From: Paucibacter_B soli
Lineage (GTDB): Bacteria; Pseudomonadota; Gammaproteobacteria; Burkholderiales; Burkholderiaceae_C
Length of the DNA: 64,000 nucleotides
NCBI RefSeq assembly: GCF_037482845.1
Contig: NZ_JBBHJW010000011.1
Span: forward strand, 1 to 64,000
Reading direction: 5' to 3'
The notes under the pieces were generated by a model that was given only the letters and a program-made list of their open reading frames with translations, had not been told where the DNA came from and did no database searches. The position numbers were made by a program, and so were the translations under genes. Shown in pieces: positions 17,158 through 24,680 of the stretch; within the stretch, counting starts at the first letter, position 1, and every line of letters begins with the position of its first letter.

Positions 17158-17960
17158 CAGAAGCTGACCATGGCGCGCGCCAGGTCGGGCTTGAAGTATT
17201 TCTCGAAGATGCGCTGCACCGTGCCGTCGCGCAGCATGCTCTCCACCAGGGCGCGCCACTTGCCCTGCTCTGCCTCGCTGAGGCTGGCGCGCGACATGAT
17301 GAGGCCGTGCGGCATCGGCTTGTCGCCGAACTCGAGGATCTGGCTGAACTCGCGGATGCGCGCCGAGTCCAGCGTCGGGTAATCGAAGGGCTCGATGATC
17401 ATGGCCTGGATCTGGCCGCTGCCCAGCGCCGCGAACAGGGCCGAGAGGCCGGAGGACTGGATCACGCGCTGCTGTTCGGTCAGGCGGCTCACCAGCCGGT
17501 TGGCGCTATCGCTGTAGCGGAAGGCGCGTATCACGCCCAGCTTGAGGGCCGGGTTGCGCTCGAAATCCTCGACGCGCTGCAGCTGCGCATCGCGCCGCAC
17601 CAGCAGGTAGTACTTGTTGCTGAAATACCAGGCGAAGGCGGCGAACTTGTCACGTTCGGGGCTGGTGATGCCGGAGAGGCTGAAGTCCAGGCCGCCCGAT
17701 TCGATCAGCTGCCAGATGCGCGCGCGCGGCATCAGCGACACATGCAGGCGGCAGCCGCTGCGACGCACCAGCTCGTCCGCGATGTCCTTGTCGATGCCGG
17801 TCGAGGTCTCGGCCGAATAGAGCAGGCCATGGTCGTGCAGGGCCAGGGTCAGGGCGCGCGAACAGTCAGGGCCCTCGCCGGCATGGGCGAGCAAGAGGGC
17901 GGCGCTCAGCAACAGGCCCGCCAAACCCGCCATGTGCATTTTGAAGCCGCGCCTGCTCAT
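17157..17960 (-). CDS. Periplasmic solute-binding protein (SBP_bac_3-like), coupled to a diguanylate cyclase
   Basis: Periplasmic protein of 267 residues: signal peptide MSRRGFKMHMAGLAGLLLSA, then the two-lobe amino-acid-binding fold (TGIDKDIADELVRRSGCRL, GGLDFSLSGITSPERDKFAAF, FSNKYYLLVRRD). No transporter permease or ATPase is nearby. It overlaps the CHASE-PAS-GGDEF gene by 4 bases, so it is probably a sensory subunit rather than part of an importer. The start was chosen at the Met of the signal peptide, as an earlier in-frame Met adds 13 non-secretory residues. Confidence 0.85.
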   Translation of the reverse strand: MSRRGFKMHMAGLAGLLLSAALLLAHAGEGPDCSRALTLALHDHGLLYSAETSTGIDKDIADELVRRSGCRLHVSLMPRARIWQLIESGGLDFSLSGITSPERDKFAAFAWYFSNKYYLLVRRDAQLQRVEDFERNPALKLGVIRAFRYSDSANRLVSRLTEQQRVIQSSGLSALFAALGSGQIQAMIIEPFDYPTLDSARIREFSQILEFGDKPMPHGLIMSRASLSEAEQGKWRALVESMLRDGTVQRIFEKYFKPDLARAMVSF

Positions 17961-18027
17961 CGCTGCCAGCCCTCCGGGAAGAGCCAAAGAATACGCCAAG
18001 CAGATGACGAGCCATTAGCATCCCGCC

Positions 18028-18408
18028 ATGAACAAGTGGATAGGCGGAGCGCTGGCCTTGGCAGCGCTGATCGTGGGCGGCCTGCTCTATGGCTGGAAGG
18101 GCGTGATCCTGGCGCTGAGCGCGCTGATGTTCTGGCTGCTGATGCAATTCACCCGGCTGATGCGGGTGATGCGCATGGCCAACAGCTCACCGGTAGGCCA
18201 TGTGGACAGCGCGGTGATGCTGAATGCCAGGCTCAGGCCCGGCATGCGGCTGATGGAGCTGATCCCGCTGACGCGCAGCCTGGGCCGCAAGTTCGAAGGC
18301 CGGGCCGAGACCTATGTCTGGACCGACGCTGGCGGTGTCAGCGTGGAGGTGCAGATGCAGCAGGGCCAGGTGCAGTCCTGGCGGCTGCAGCGCCCCGCGG
18401 ATTCCTGA
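18028..18408 (+). CDS. Conserved hypothetical membrane protein
   Basis: Protein of 126 residues with two adjacent N-terminal hydrophobic helices (WIGGALALAALIVGGLLYGW, ILALSALMFWLLMQF) and a soluble C-terminal half (GHVDSAVMLNARLRPGMRL, AETYVWTDAGGVSVEVQM) that may form a small beta domain. Length, composition and codon use look genuine. I do not recognise the family. It is divergent from the solute-binding-protein gene and its stop is 3 bases from the convergent PEP-CTERM gene. Confidence 0.7.
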   Translation: MNKWIGGALALAALIVGGLLYGWKGVILALSALMFWLLMQFTRLMRVMRMANSSPVGHVDSAVMLNARLRPGMRLMELIPLTRSLGRKFEGRAETYVWTDAGGVSVEVQMQQGQVQSWRLQRPADS

Positions 18409-18411
18409 TGA

Positions 18412-18996
18412 TCAGCGCTGCGCGCGGCGCTTGGCGATGAAGCCCACGGCGCACAGGCCGGCCAGCATCAGCGCATAGCTCTGCGGCTCGGGCACCGGCG
18501 CCAGCGCGTTGCCGATGTAGACCGCATGCGACAGGCCGCTCTGCTGGGCACCGTTGACCACGCCCTTGACGTCGATGTTGAAGCTGCTGAGCCCCTGGCT
18601 GCCGCCGTCGATCAGGTAGAAGCTATAGCTGCTGGCCTGCTTGAGCCCGATCACGAACAAGCCCTTGGCCACCAGGCCCTGGTCGAAATTGAGGCTGAAG
18701 TCCTTGCCATCATCGGCGAACACACCGTTGCCGATGGCGTCGGACTTGCTGTAGACCATGCTGGCCGAGCTGTAGTGAAAGCCGTTGTCGCCAAACTTGG
18801 CGTTGATGACGTCGATCTGCGACTGGCTCAGCGCGCCCGTCAGATTGCCGGAGAAGGAGCCGGCGCAATCGACAAAGGTCATCGACGTCGCGCCGCAGGC
18901 GGCCGGCTGCACGGCTGCGGGAGCGGGCTTGGCCCAGGCATTGCCGGCAAGTGCGGAAGCGGCGAGGGCCAGGGTGCTGAGGGCGCGGAAGATCAT
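18412..18996 (-). CDS. PEP-CTERM sorted extracellular protein
   Basis: Protein of 194 residues with an N-terminal signal peptide (RALSTLALAASALAGNAWA) and a C-terminal sorting signal: VPEPQSYALML, a hydrophobic helix (LAGLCAVGFIA) and the basic tail KRRAQR. This is the PEP-CTERM signal processed by exosortase/XrtA systems in exopolysaccharide-producing proteobacteria. The body contains two Cys, Gly/Ser-rich beta-type sequence and KSDAIGNGVFADDGKDFSL. Its job is unknown. Such proteins associate with matrix or surface. Confidence 0.9.
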   Translation of the reverse strand: MIFRALSTLALAASALAGNAWAKPAPAAVQPAACGATSMTFVDCAGSFSGNLTGALSQSQIDVINAKFGDNGFHYSSASMVYSKSDAIGNGVFADDGKDFSLNFDQGLVAKGLFVIGLKQASSYSFYLIDGGSQGLSSFNIDVKGVVNGAQQSGLSHAVYIGNALAPVPEPQSYALMLAGLCAVGFIAKRRAQR

Positions 18997-19049
18997 GGTG
19001 GTCTGTCTATCTGTCGTTTCAGGGTTAACGCGAATGTAGGGGCCAGGCC

Positions 19050-19125
19050 CATGGGTCGTCGCGGCAGAACTCCCGCAATCGCGGGGGTCTGTGCATACCG
19101 CGGCGACATGCCGTCGCGACCCATG
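19050..19125. repeat. Imperfect 17-bp inverted repeat enclosing a smaller hairpin
   Basis: Arms 19050-19066 and 19109-19125 pair over 9 bp (CATGGGTCG/CGACCCATG), then a 3-base bulge, then 5 bp (CGGCA/TGCCG). Inside, CCCGC-AATC-GCGGG forms a second hairpin. It lies in the 208-base gap upstream of both the PEP-CTERM gene (-) and ilvE (+). No T-run follows on either strand, so it is not an ordinary terminator. It may be a REP-like repeat or a leader structure. Confidence 0.5.
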
Positions 19126-19204
19126 TGAGATGCGTCACGGAATCCTATTGAGGCTGGCGCTTGCATAGAATCGAGGACTCGTCTTCCCAAGCCAAGGAAT
19201 CCCC

Positions 19205-20128
19205 ATGTCCCTCGACGACCGCGATGGCAAGATCTGGATGGACGGCCAGTTGGTGGACTGGCGCGAGGCCAAGATCCATGTGCTGAGCCATACCCTGCAT
19301 TACGGCTGCGGCGCCTTCGAGGGCGTGCGCGCCTACAAGACCGACAAGGGCACGGCCATCTTCCGCCTGCGCGAGCACACCGAACGCCTCTTCAACAGCG
19401 CCAAGATCCTGCGCATGAAGATCCCGTTCACTCTTCGAGAGGTGGAGGAGGCCCAGAAGCAGGTGGTGCGCGAGAACCAGCTGGAAAGCTGCTATCTGCG
19501 CCCGCTGACCTGGATAGGCTCCGAGAAGCTGGGCGTCAGCCCCAAGGGCAACAAGATCCACCTGATGGTGGCGGCCTGGGCATGGGGCGCCTACCTGGGC
19601 GAGGAAGGCATGCGGCGCGGCATCCGCGTCAAGACCAGCAGCTACACCCGCCACCATGTCAACATCACCATGACCCAGGCCAAGGCGGTGAGCAACTACA
19701 CCAACTCCATCCTGGCGAATATGGAGGCCACCGAGGACGGCTATGACGAGGCCATGCTGCTGGATGCCTCGGGCTTCGTCTCCGAGGGCGCGGGCGAGAA
19801 CCTCTTCGTCATCAAGGGCGGCGTGGTCTACACCCCCGACCTCTCGGCCGGCGCGCTCAACGGCATCACCCGCAACACCATCTTCCACATCTGCCAGGAC
19901 CTGGGCCTGAAGCTGGTGGAAAAGCGCATCACGCGCGACGAGGTCTATATCAGCGACGAGGCCTTCTTCACCGGCACCGCCGCCGAGGTCACGCCGATCC
20001 GCGAGCTGGATCGGGTGGAACTGGGTACCGGCTCGCGCGGCCCCATCACCGAGAAGATCCAATCGGCCTTTTTTGACATCGTCAATGGCCGCAACCCTAA
20101 ATACGCTCACTGGTTGAGCCTGGTCTGA
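19205..20128 (+). CDS. ilvE: Branched-chain amino-acid aminotransferase
   Basis: Fold-type IV PLP transaminase of 307 residues for the last step of Leu, Ile and Val synthesis and the first step of their breakdown. Visible features: YGCGAFEGVRAYKTDKG (substrate-pocket region), PLP lysine at about residue 160 in MTQAKAVSNYTNSIL, the conserved EGAGENLFVIKGG, and the FFTGTAAEVTPI stretch. Length matches E. coli IlvE. The zinc-finger gene follows after 11 bases. Confidence 0.96.
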   Translation: MSLDDRDGKIWMDGQLVDWREAKIHVLSHTLHYGCGAFEGVRAYKTDKGTAIFRLREHTERLFNSAKILRMKIPFTLREVEEAQKQVVRENQLESCYLRPLTWIGSEKLGVSPKGNKIHLMVAAWAWGAYLGEEGMRRGIRVKTSSYTRHHVNITMTQAKAVSNYTNSILANMEATEDGYDEAMLLDASGFVSEGAGENLFVIKGGVVYTPDLSAGALNGITRNTIFHICQDLGLKLVEKRITRDEVYISDEAFFTGTAAEVTPIRELDRVELGTGSRGPITEKIQSAFFDIVNGRNPKYAHWLSLV

Positions 20129-20139
20129 GAAAGCAAGAC

Positions 20140-20343
20140 ATGACTGACAAAAGCATTGTTGAAGTGCTGGCCAAGGACGTGCAAGGCGGCGGCGTGGTGG
20201 CCTGCCCCAACCCCGCCATGCCGCTGTGGAGCACGCATCCGCGCGTGTTCGTTGACGTCAGCCACGAGGGTGGCGGCAAATGCCCGTATTGCGGCACGGT
20301 CTACAGGCTCAAGGCGGGCGAGCAGTTGCACGCCGCGCACTGA
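20140..20343 (+). CDS. CHCC zinc-finger protein
   Basis: Protein of 67 residues with the zf-CHCC pattern: Cys in VVACPNPAM, a His in the middle, and CPYCGTVYRL. It is related to the zinc-binding C-terminus of mitochondrial complex I subunit NDUFS6. In betaproteobacteria it is regularly found next to ilvE. Role unknown. Gap to ilvE is 11 bases and to the next gene 7 bases, so they are probably one transcript. Confidence 0.88.
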   Translation: MTDKSIVEVLAKDVQGGGVVACPNPAMPLWSTHPRVFVDVSHEGGGKCPYCGTVYRLKAGEQLHAAH

Positions 20344-20350
20344 GGCCGTG

Positions 20351-20800
20351 ATGCACCGTCCCAAAGCCCAGGCCGCCGCGCTGCTGTCCTCGCCCGAGGA
20401 CACCGAGCAGCAGTTCTACGAAGCCCTGCAGGGCGCCGACCTGGACCGCCTGATGGAAGTCTGGGCCGACGAGGACGAGGTCTCCTGCGTGCATCCCGGC
20501 GGCCCGCGCGTGGTGGGCCTGGGCGCGATCCGCGCGGCCTTCGAGGCGGTGTTCCAGCAGGGCGCCATCGCCGTGCATCCCGAGCGCGTGCGCCGCATGG
20601 TGAGCGGCGATACCGCCATCCACCAGGTGCTCGAGCGCGTGCTGGTGCAGGGCGCCGAGGGGCAGCAAAGCGCCTGGGTCATTTCAACCAATGTTTACCT
20701 GAAAACCGCCATGGGCTGGCGCATGGTGGTGCACCATGCCAGCCCCGGTACCGCGCATGACATACAAGAGGTGGTTGAAGAGCCGGCTACCCTACACTGA
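20351..20800 (+). CDS. NTF2-like (SnoaL/DUF4440-type) protein
   Basis: Soluble protein of 149 residues with an NTF2-like cone fold pattern: EQQFYEALQGADLDRLMEVWADEDEV, then CVHPGGPRVVGLGAIRAAFEAVF, and a C-terminal sheet ending WRMVVHHASPG. The His-Pro-Gly after the first helices is typical of the small ketosteroid-isomerase-like clade in proteobacteria. Substrate unknown. The start ATG is 7 bases after the zinc-finger gene stop. Part of the ilvE-YheT gene row. Confidence 0.8.
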   Translation: MHRPKAQAAALLSSPEDTEQQFYEALQGADLDRLMEVWADEDEVSCVHPGGPRVVGLGAIRAAFEAVFQQGAIAVHPERVRRMVSGDTAIHQVLERVLVQGAEGQQSAWVISTNVYLKTAMGWRMVVHHASPGTAHDIQEVVEEPATLH

Positions 20801-20810
20801 GCGCGTCATC

Positions 20811-21857
20811 ATGCAGTACCAAGCGCCCTCATGGCTGCCCGGCGGCCATGCCCAGACGATCTGGCCGGCGCTGTTTGCACGCCGCCATCAGGGGCTGCCG
20901 CTGAAATTCCGGCGCGAGCGCTGGACCACGCCGGATGCCGATTTCATCGACGTGGATTGGCTGGAGACGCCGGCGTGGATGTCGCACGACATGTTCACCA
21001 AGCGCCAGCCCGAGTTCCAGGAAAGCCGCTTCGGTGAAGGCATAGGCGGGCGCGGCAGCATGGCGCCGCTGCTGGTGCTGTTCCACGGCCTGGAGGGCAG
21101 CTCGCAAAGCCATTACTCGCAGGCCTTCGCCGCGGTGGCGCGCCAGCGTGGCTGGGCCTTTGCGATGCCGCATTTCCGCGGCTGTTCGGGCGAGCTGAAC
21201 CTGGCGCCGCGCGCCTACCACTCGGGCGACTTCGAAGAGGTCGGCTGGATGCTGGCACGCTTCAAGGAGCTGCACGACGGGCCGGTGCTGGCCGCCGGCG
21301 TCTCGCTGGGCGGCAATGCCCTGCTGCGCTGGGCCGAGGAGCACGGCCAGAGCGCCGCAGCCACCGCGCGCGCGGTCTGCTCGATCTGCTCGCCGCTGGA
21401 CCTGGCAGCCTCGGGCCGCGCCATCGGCCAGGGTTTCAGCCGCCAGGTCTACACGCGCATGTTTCTGCGCACCATGGTGCCCAAGGCCATGCGCAAGCTC
21501 AAGCAGCACCCGGGCCTGTTCGATGCCGAGCGCCTGCTGCGCGCGCGCGACCTGTACGAGTTCGACAATGTCTTCACCGCGCCGCTGCACGGCTTTCGCG
21601 ACACCGAGGACTATTGGCTGCGCGCCTCCAGCAAGCCGCACCTGGCGCGCATCCGCATCCCGGCCCTGGTGCTGAACGCGCGCAACGACCCCTTTGTGCC
21701 GGCCGCCTGCCTGCCGCGCGAGCATGAGACCGGGCCCTATGTGACGCTGTGGCAGCCCGAGCATGGCGGCCATGTGGGCTTCGCCGCCGGCAAGCTACCC
21801 GGCCATGTGATGAGCATGCCGCAGCAGGTCTGCGCCTGGCTGGCGCAGGCGCTCTAG
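20811..21857 (+). CDS. YheT-family alpha/beta hydrolase
   Basis: Hydrolase of 348 residues of the YheT/EMB8 family. It has the N-terminal family signature PSWLPGGHAQTIWPALF, the oxyanion segment LLVLFHGLEGSSQSHY, the nucleophile elbow GVSLGGN (Ser), Asp in ALVLNARNDPFVP and the catalytic His in PEHGGHVGF. Physiological substrate unknown, possibly short-chain esters. The start at the Met of MQYQAPSW, 10 bases after the previous stop, gives the family length. Confidence 0.9.
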   Translation: MQYQAPSWLPGGHAQTIWPALFARRHQGLPLKFRRERWTTPDADFIDVDWLETPAWMSHDMFTKRQPEFQESRFGEGIGGRGSMAPLLVLFHGLEGSSQSHYSQAFAAVARQRGWAFAMPHFRGCSGELNLAPRAYHSGDFEEVGWMLARFKELHDGPVLAAGVSLGGNALLRWAEEHGQSAAATARAVCSICSPLDLAASGRAIGQGFSRQVYTRMFLRTMVPKAMRKLKQHPGLFDAERLLRARDLYEFDNVFTAPLHGFRDTEDYWLRASSKPHLARIRIPALVLNARNDPFVPAACLPREHETGPYVTLWQPEHGGHVGFAAGKLPGHVMSMPQQVCAWLAQAL

Positions 21858-21877
21858 CGACGGTCTAGACTCGGCCC

Positions 21878-22405
21878 ATGGATCCCATCGTCAAGGCCGC
21901 CCTCAAGAAGTGGCCCAATGTCCCGCATTGCTACGGCTGGCTGGCGCTGGACGCGCGCGGCGACTGGTATATGCGCGACGAGCGCATCCAGGCCGCCGGC
22001 CCCTTCCCGCAGGTCAAGGGCAGCCGCGTCAATCACGAGAAGCTGCGCGAGTTCATCGAACGCAACTACGAGGCCGATGCACAGGGCGCCTGGTTCTTCC
22101 AGAACGGGCCGCAGCGCGTCTACCTGGAACTCGAGGCCACGCCCTGGATCTGGCGCCTCACGGCCGGCAGCGGCGCGCCGGTGATCCACAGCCACACCGG
22201 CCGCGCGGCCCAGTTCCGCAGCGCCTGGCTGGACGAGCTGGGTCGGCTCTACCTGGACAGCGACATCGGCGCCGGCCTGGTGCATAGCCTGGACATGGAG
22301 ACCGCGGCCGACGCGGTGGAGCAGGGTCTGTGGACACCCCAGGACATCCTGGCCGCCGAGCTGCCGGCGCGCTTTGGCTTTCAGCGCCAACCCCGGCCGC
22401 AATAA
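21878..22405 (+). CDS. Conserved betaproteobacterial protein of unknown function
   Basis: Soluble protein of 175 residues starting MDPIVKAALKKWPNVPHCYG. Conserved-looking, Trp-rich segments are GWLALDARGDWYMRDE, WFFQNGPQRVYLELEATPW and AWLDELGRLYLD. I recognise it as a betaproteobacterial family annotated as a DUF (the number DUF2946 is from memory and unsure). It ends at a bidirectional terminator and faces the cytochrome c5 gene. Confidence 0.75.
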   Translation: MDPIVKAALKKWPNVPHCYGWLALDARGDWYMRDERIQAAGPFPQVKGSRVNHEKLREFIERNYEADAQGAWFFQNGPQRVYLELEATPWIWRLTAGSGAPVIHSHTGRAAQFRSAWLDELGRLYLDSDIGAGLVHSLDMETAADAVEQGLWTPQDILAAELPARFGFQRQPRPQ

Positions 22406-22440
22406 AAAAACCGCCGGGGCTCGACGCCCGGGCGGTTTGT
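22401..22440. terminator. Bidirectional rho-independent terminator
   Basis: CCGCCGGGGC (22411-22420) pairs with GCCCGGGCGG (22426-22435) with one mismatch. AAAAAAA lies on the left (a T-run for the minus-strand transcript) and TTTGT on the right (plus strand). It sits between the convergent conserved-protein gene and cytochrome c5 gene. Confidence 0.85.
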
Positions 22441-22460
22441 GCTGATCTTGCGATGCCTGA

Positions 22461-22997
22461 TCAGTTCGCGGCGGCCGATGCGGCTGCGGCAGGTGCCTTG
22501 GGTTCGTCGAACTTGGCACCCCCCTGGTTGGCCATATAGACCACGGCACGTGCGATCTCGAAATCGCTGTGATCGCCGCCGCCCTGGGCACCCATATTGC
22601 CCTTGCCCTTGAGGGCCGAGTTCAAGAGGGCTTCGAAACCGTTCTTCACGCGCGGGCCCCAGGCGGCCGCATCGGCCAGCTTGGGTGCGCCGGCGGCGCC
22701 GGTGGCGTGGCAGGCCGAGCACTGGGCCTGGAACACCTGCTCGCCGGTCTTCATCGCGCCGGGGTTGGCGGCGTCCTTGATCTCGATCGCGCCCACCGGC
22801 TGGATGCGCGCGGCCACGGCCTGCTCTTCCAGGCCGACACTGCCGGCGGCCGGCTTGACATCGGTGCTGACGTAGTTGGCCAGCATCACGATCACGATGA
22901 TGGGCACCACAAAGGCAAAGAACACGGCCCAGATCAGCTGCTTGGGCGTCTTGATCGGTCCTTCGTGCGGGGCGTCGTGGTCGTGAGTTCCGCTCAT
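22461..22997 (-). CDS. Membrane-anchored c-type cytochrome (cytochrome c5 type)
   Basis: Protein of 178 residues. A His-rich cytoplasmic N-terminus is followed by one TM helix (IWAVFFAFVVPIIVIVMLANY) and a periplasmic class I haem domain with CSACHATGAAGAPKL (CXXCH, residues near 94-98). The axial Met is likely in AVVYMANQGG. The tail is Ala-rich. Small monohaem cytochromes of this type shuttle electrons in the respiratory chain. Its transcript ends in the terminator at about 22,410. Confidence 0.9.
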   Translation of the reverse strand: MSGTHDHDAPHEGPIKTPKQLIWAVFFAFVVPIIVIVMLANYVSTDVKPAAGSVGLEEQAVAARIQPVGAIEIKDAANPGAMKTGEQVFQAQCSACHATGAAGAPKLADAAAWGPRVKNGFEALLNSALKGKGNMGAQGGGDHSDFEIARAVVYMANQGGAKFDEPKAPAAAASAAAN

Positions 22998-23160
22998 GAA
23001 ATCCTCGTTGGCGTCGGCGATGGAAAAGGGAAGGCCTGCCCCTTGGGCAGGCGCAAAACCGCGGGATTATATCTGCGGCCCACCGGCACGCTTCTTTACC
23101 TGGGCGACAAATCAGCGGCCAGCATCGCAGGCATGCTGCCCGTCCATGGAGGCCCCGCGC

Positions 23161-24654
23161 ATGCTCAACCGTCGCCACTGTCTGCAATCGCTGGCTGCCC
23201 TGGCCGTGCAACCCATCTGGGCCGCCGAAGGCAGCGCCCCCCTGAGCCCCGAGGAGCGTGCCCAGCACGCCCTGGCTCGGCTCAGCTTTGGTGCGCGTCC
23301 GCTGGATGCCGCTACCCTGCAGGCGCGCGGCGCCGAGGCCTGGTTGGCCGACTTCCTGCAAACCCAGCTGCAAGACCCGCCGCCCGTGCTGCCGGAGTCG
23401 CTCGCGGCCCGGCTCGCCGCATTCGGCACCCTGGGAGAAAGCCAGGCCCAGCTGGGCCAGCGCTGGCGCGCGGCCCAGCAGGCCAACAAGGCGGCGAAGG
23501 CGGCCAACGCGGCTGATGCGCAGGCGGCGGCGAACGCGCGGCGCGAGCTGGTTCGCCCGGTGCTGACCGAGGCTGCCAGCCAGCGTCTGCTGCGCGCGGC
23601 CGCCAGCCCGGCGGCGCTGTACGAGGTACTGGTGGACTTCTGGTTCAACCACTTCAATGTGTTTGCGGGCAAGGGGCCGGTGAGCGTCTACGTCGGCGCC
23701 TTCGAGCGCGAGGTGATACGCCCGCATGTGTTCGGCCGCTTCCGCGACATGCTGGGCGCCTGTGCCAAGCACCCCGCCATGCTGCTCTATCTGGACAACG
23801 CGCAAAGCGTGGCGGAAGGCGTGCATGCGCGTGGCGGCGGCCGCGCCACCGGACTGAACGAGAACTACGCGCGTGAACTGATGGAGCTGCACACGCTCGG
23901 CGTGGACGGGGGCTACAGCCAGCAGGACGTGCGCGAACTCGCCCGCATCCTGACGGGCTGGACCCTGGCACCGCTGCAGCGCGGCAAGGCCGACACGCTG
24001 TTGTTCCACTTCGAGGCGCGCCGCCATGACTGGGCCGAGAAGCATTGGCTGGGCCTGCGCATCGCCGCAACCGGGCAGGCCGAGGGCGAACTGGCCCTGG
24101 ACCACCTCGCCCAGCACCCTGCCACCGCCCGGCATATCGCCTTCAAGCTCGCGCAGGCCTTTGTGGCGGACCAGCCCCCGCCCGCCCTGGTGCAGCGGCT
24201 CGCCGCGCATTTCCTGCAGACCCAGGGCGATCTGCGCGCCCTGATGCGCCAGCTGCTGGAAGCGCCGGAGTTCTGGAGCCGTGAGGCCCTGGGCGCCAAG
24301 TTCAAGTCGCCGTATCGCTATCTGCTGTCGGCCGTGCGCGCCCTGGAACTGCCGCTGGCCGAACCCCTTGCGCTGCTGCCCTGGTTGGCACAGGCCGGTA
24401 TGCCGCTGTACGGCGCGCAGACGCCGGACGGCTACAAGAACACCGCCGCCGCCTGGACCAGCCCCGAGGCGCTGACTCTGCGCGTGCAGCTGGCCAGCCG
24501 GCTCAGCGAGGGACGGCCGCGGCCCGACCCGCAGCGCCTGCTCGACACCCTGGGGCGCAGCGTCGGCATGCGCACGCGCAGCGCGCTGCAAGGCGAAAGC
24601 GCGGCCGCCCAGGTGGCGCTGCTGCTCGCCAGCCCCGACTTCATGCGCTACTGA
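23161..24654 (+). CDS. DUF1800 family protein
   Basis: Protein of 497 residues beginning MLNRRHCLQSLAALAVQPIWA, a Tat-like or Sec signal. It has DUF1800 hallmarks: LSPEERAQHALARLSFGAR, VDFWFNHFNVFAGKG, GLNENYARELMELHTLGVDGGYSQQDV and YKNTAAAW near the end. Biochemical function unknown. It is almost always followed by a DUF1501 protein, as here after 26 bases. The start was chosen at the Met of the signal peptide. Confidence 0.9.
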   Translation: MLNRRHCLQSLAALAVQPIWAAEGSAPLSPEERAQHALARLSFGARPLDAATLQARGAEAWLADFLQTQLQDPPPVLPESLAARLAAFGTLGESQAQLGQRWRAAQQANKAAKAANAADAQAAANARRELVRPVLTEAASQRLLRAAASPAALYEVLVDFWFNHFNVFAGKGPVSVYVGAFEREVIRPHVFGRFRDMLGACAKHPAMLLYLDNAQSVAEGVHARGGGRATGLNENYARELMELHTLGVDGGYSQQDVRELARILTGWTLAPLQRGKADTLLFHFEARRHDWAEKHWLGLRIAATGQAEGELALDHLAQHPATARHIAFKLAQAFVADQPPPALVQRLAAHFLQTQGDLRALMRQLLEAPEFWSREALGAKFKSPYRYLLSAVRALELPLAEPLALLPWLAQAGMPLYGAQTPDGYKNTAAAWTSPEALTLRVQLASRLSEGRPRPDPQRLLDTLGRSVGMRTRSALQGESAAAQVALLLASPDFMRY

Positions 24655-24680
24655 AGACGAAGACCGCCGGAGACCGCCAG

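Noticed and set aside
16797..18440. A 547-codon plus-strand frame over the CHASE-GGDEF and binding-protein genes
   Set aside because: Antisense shadow. It runs through two intergenic gaps and three real genes.
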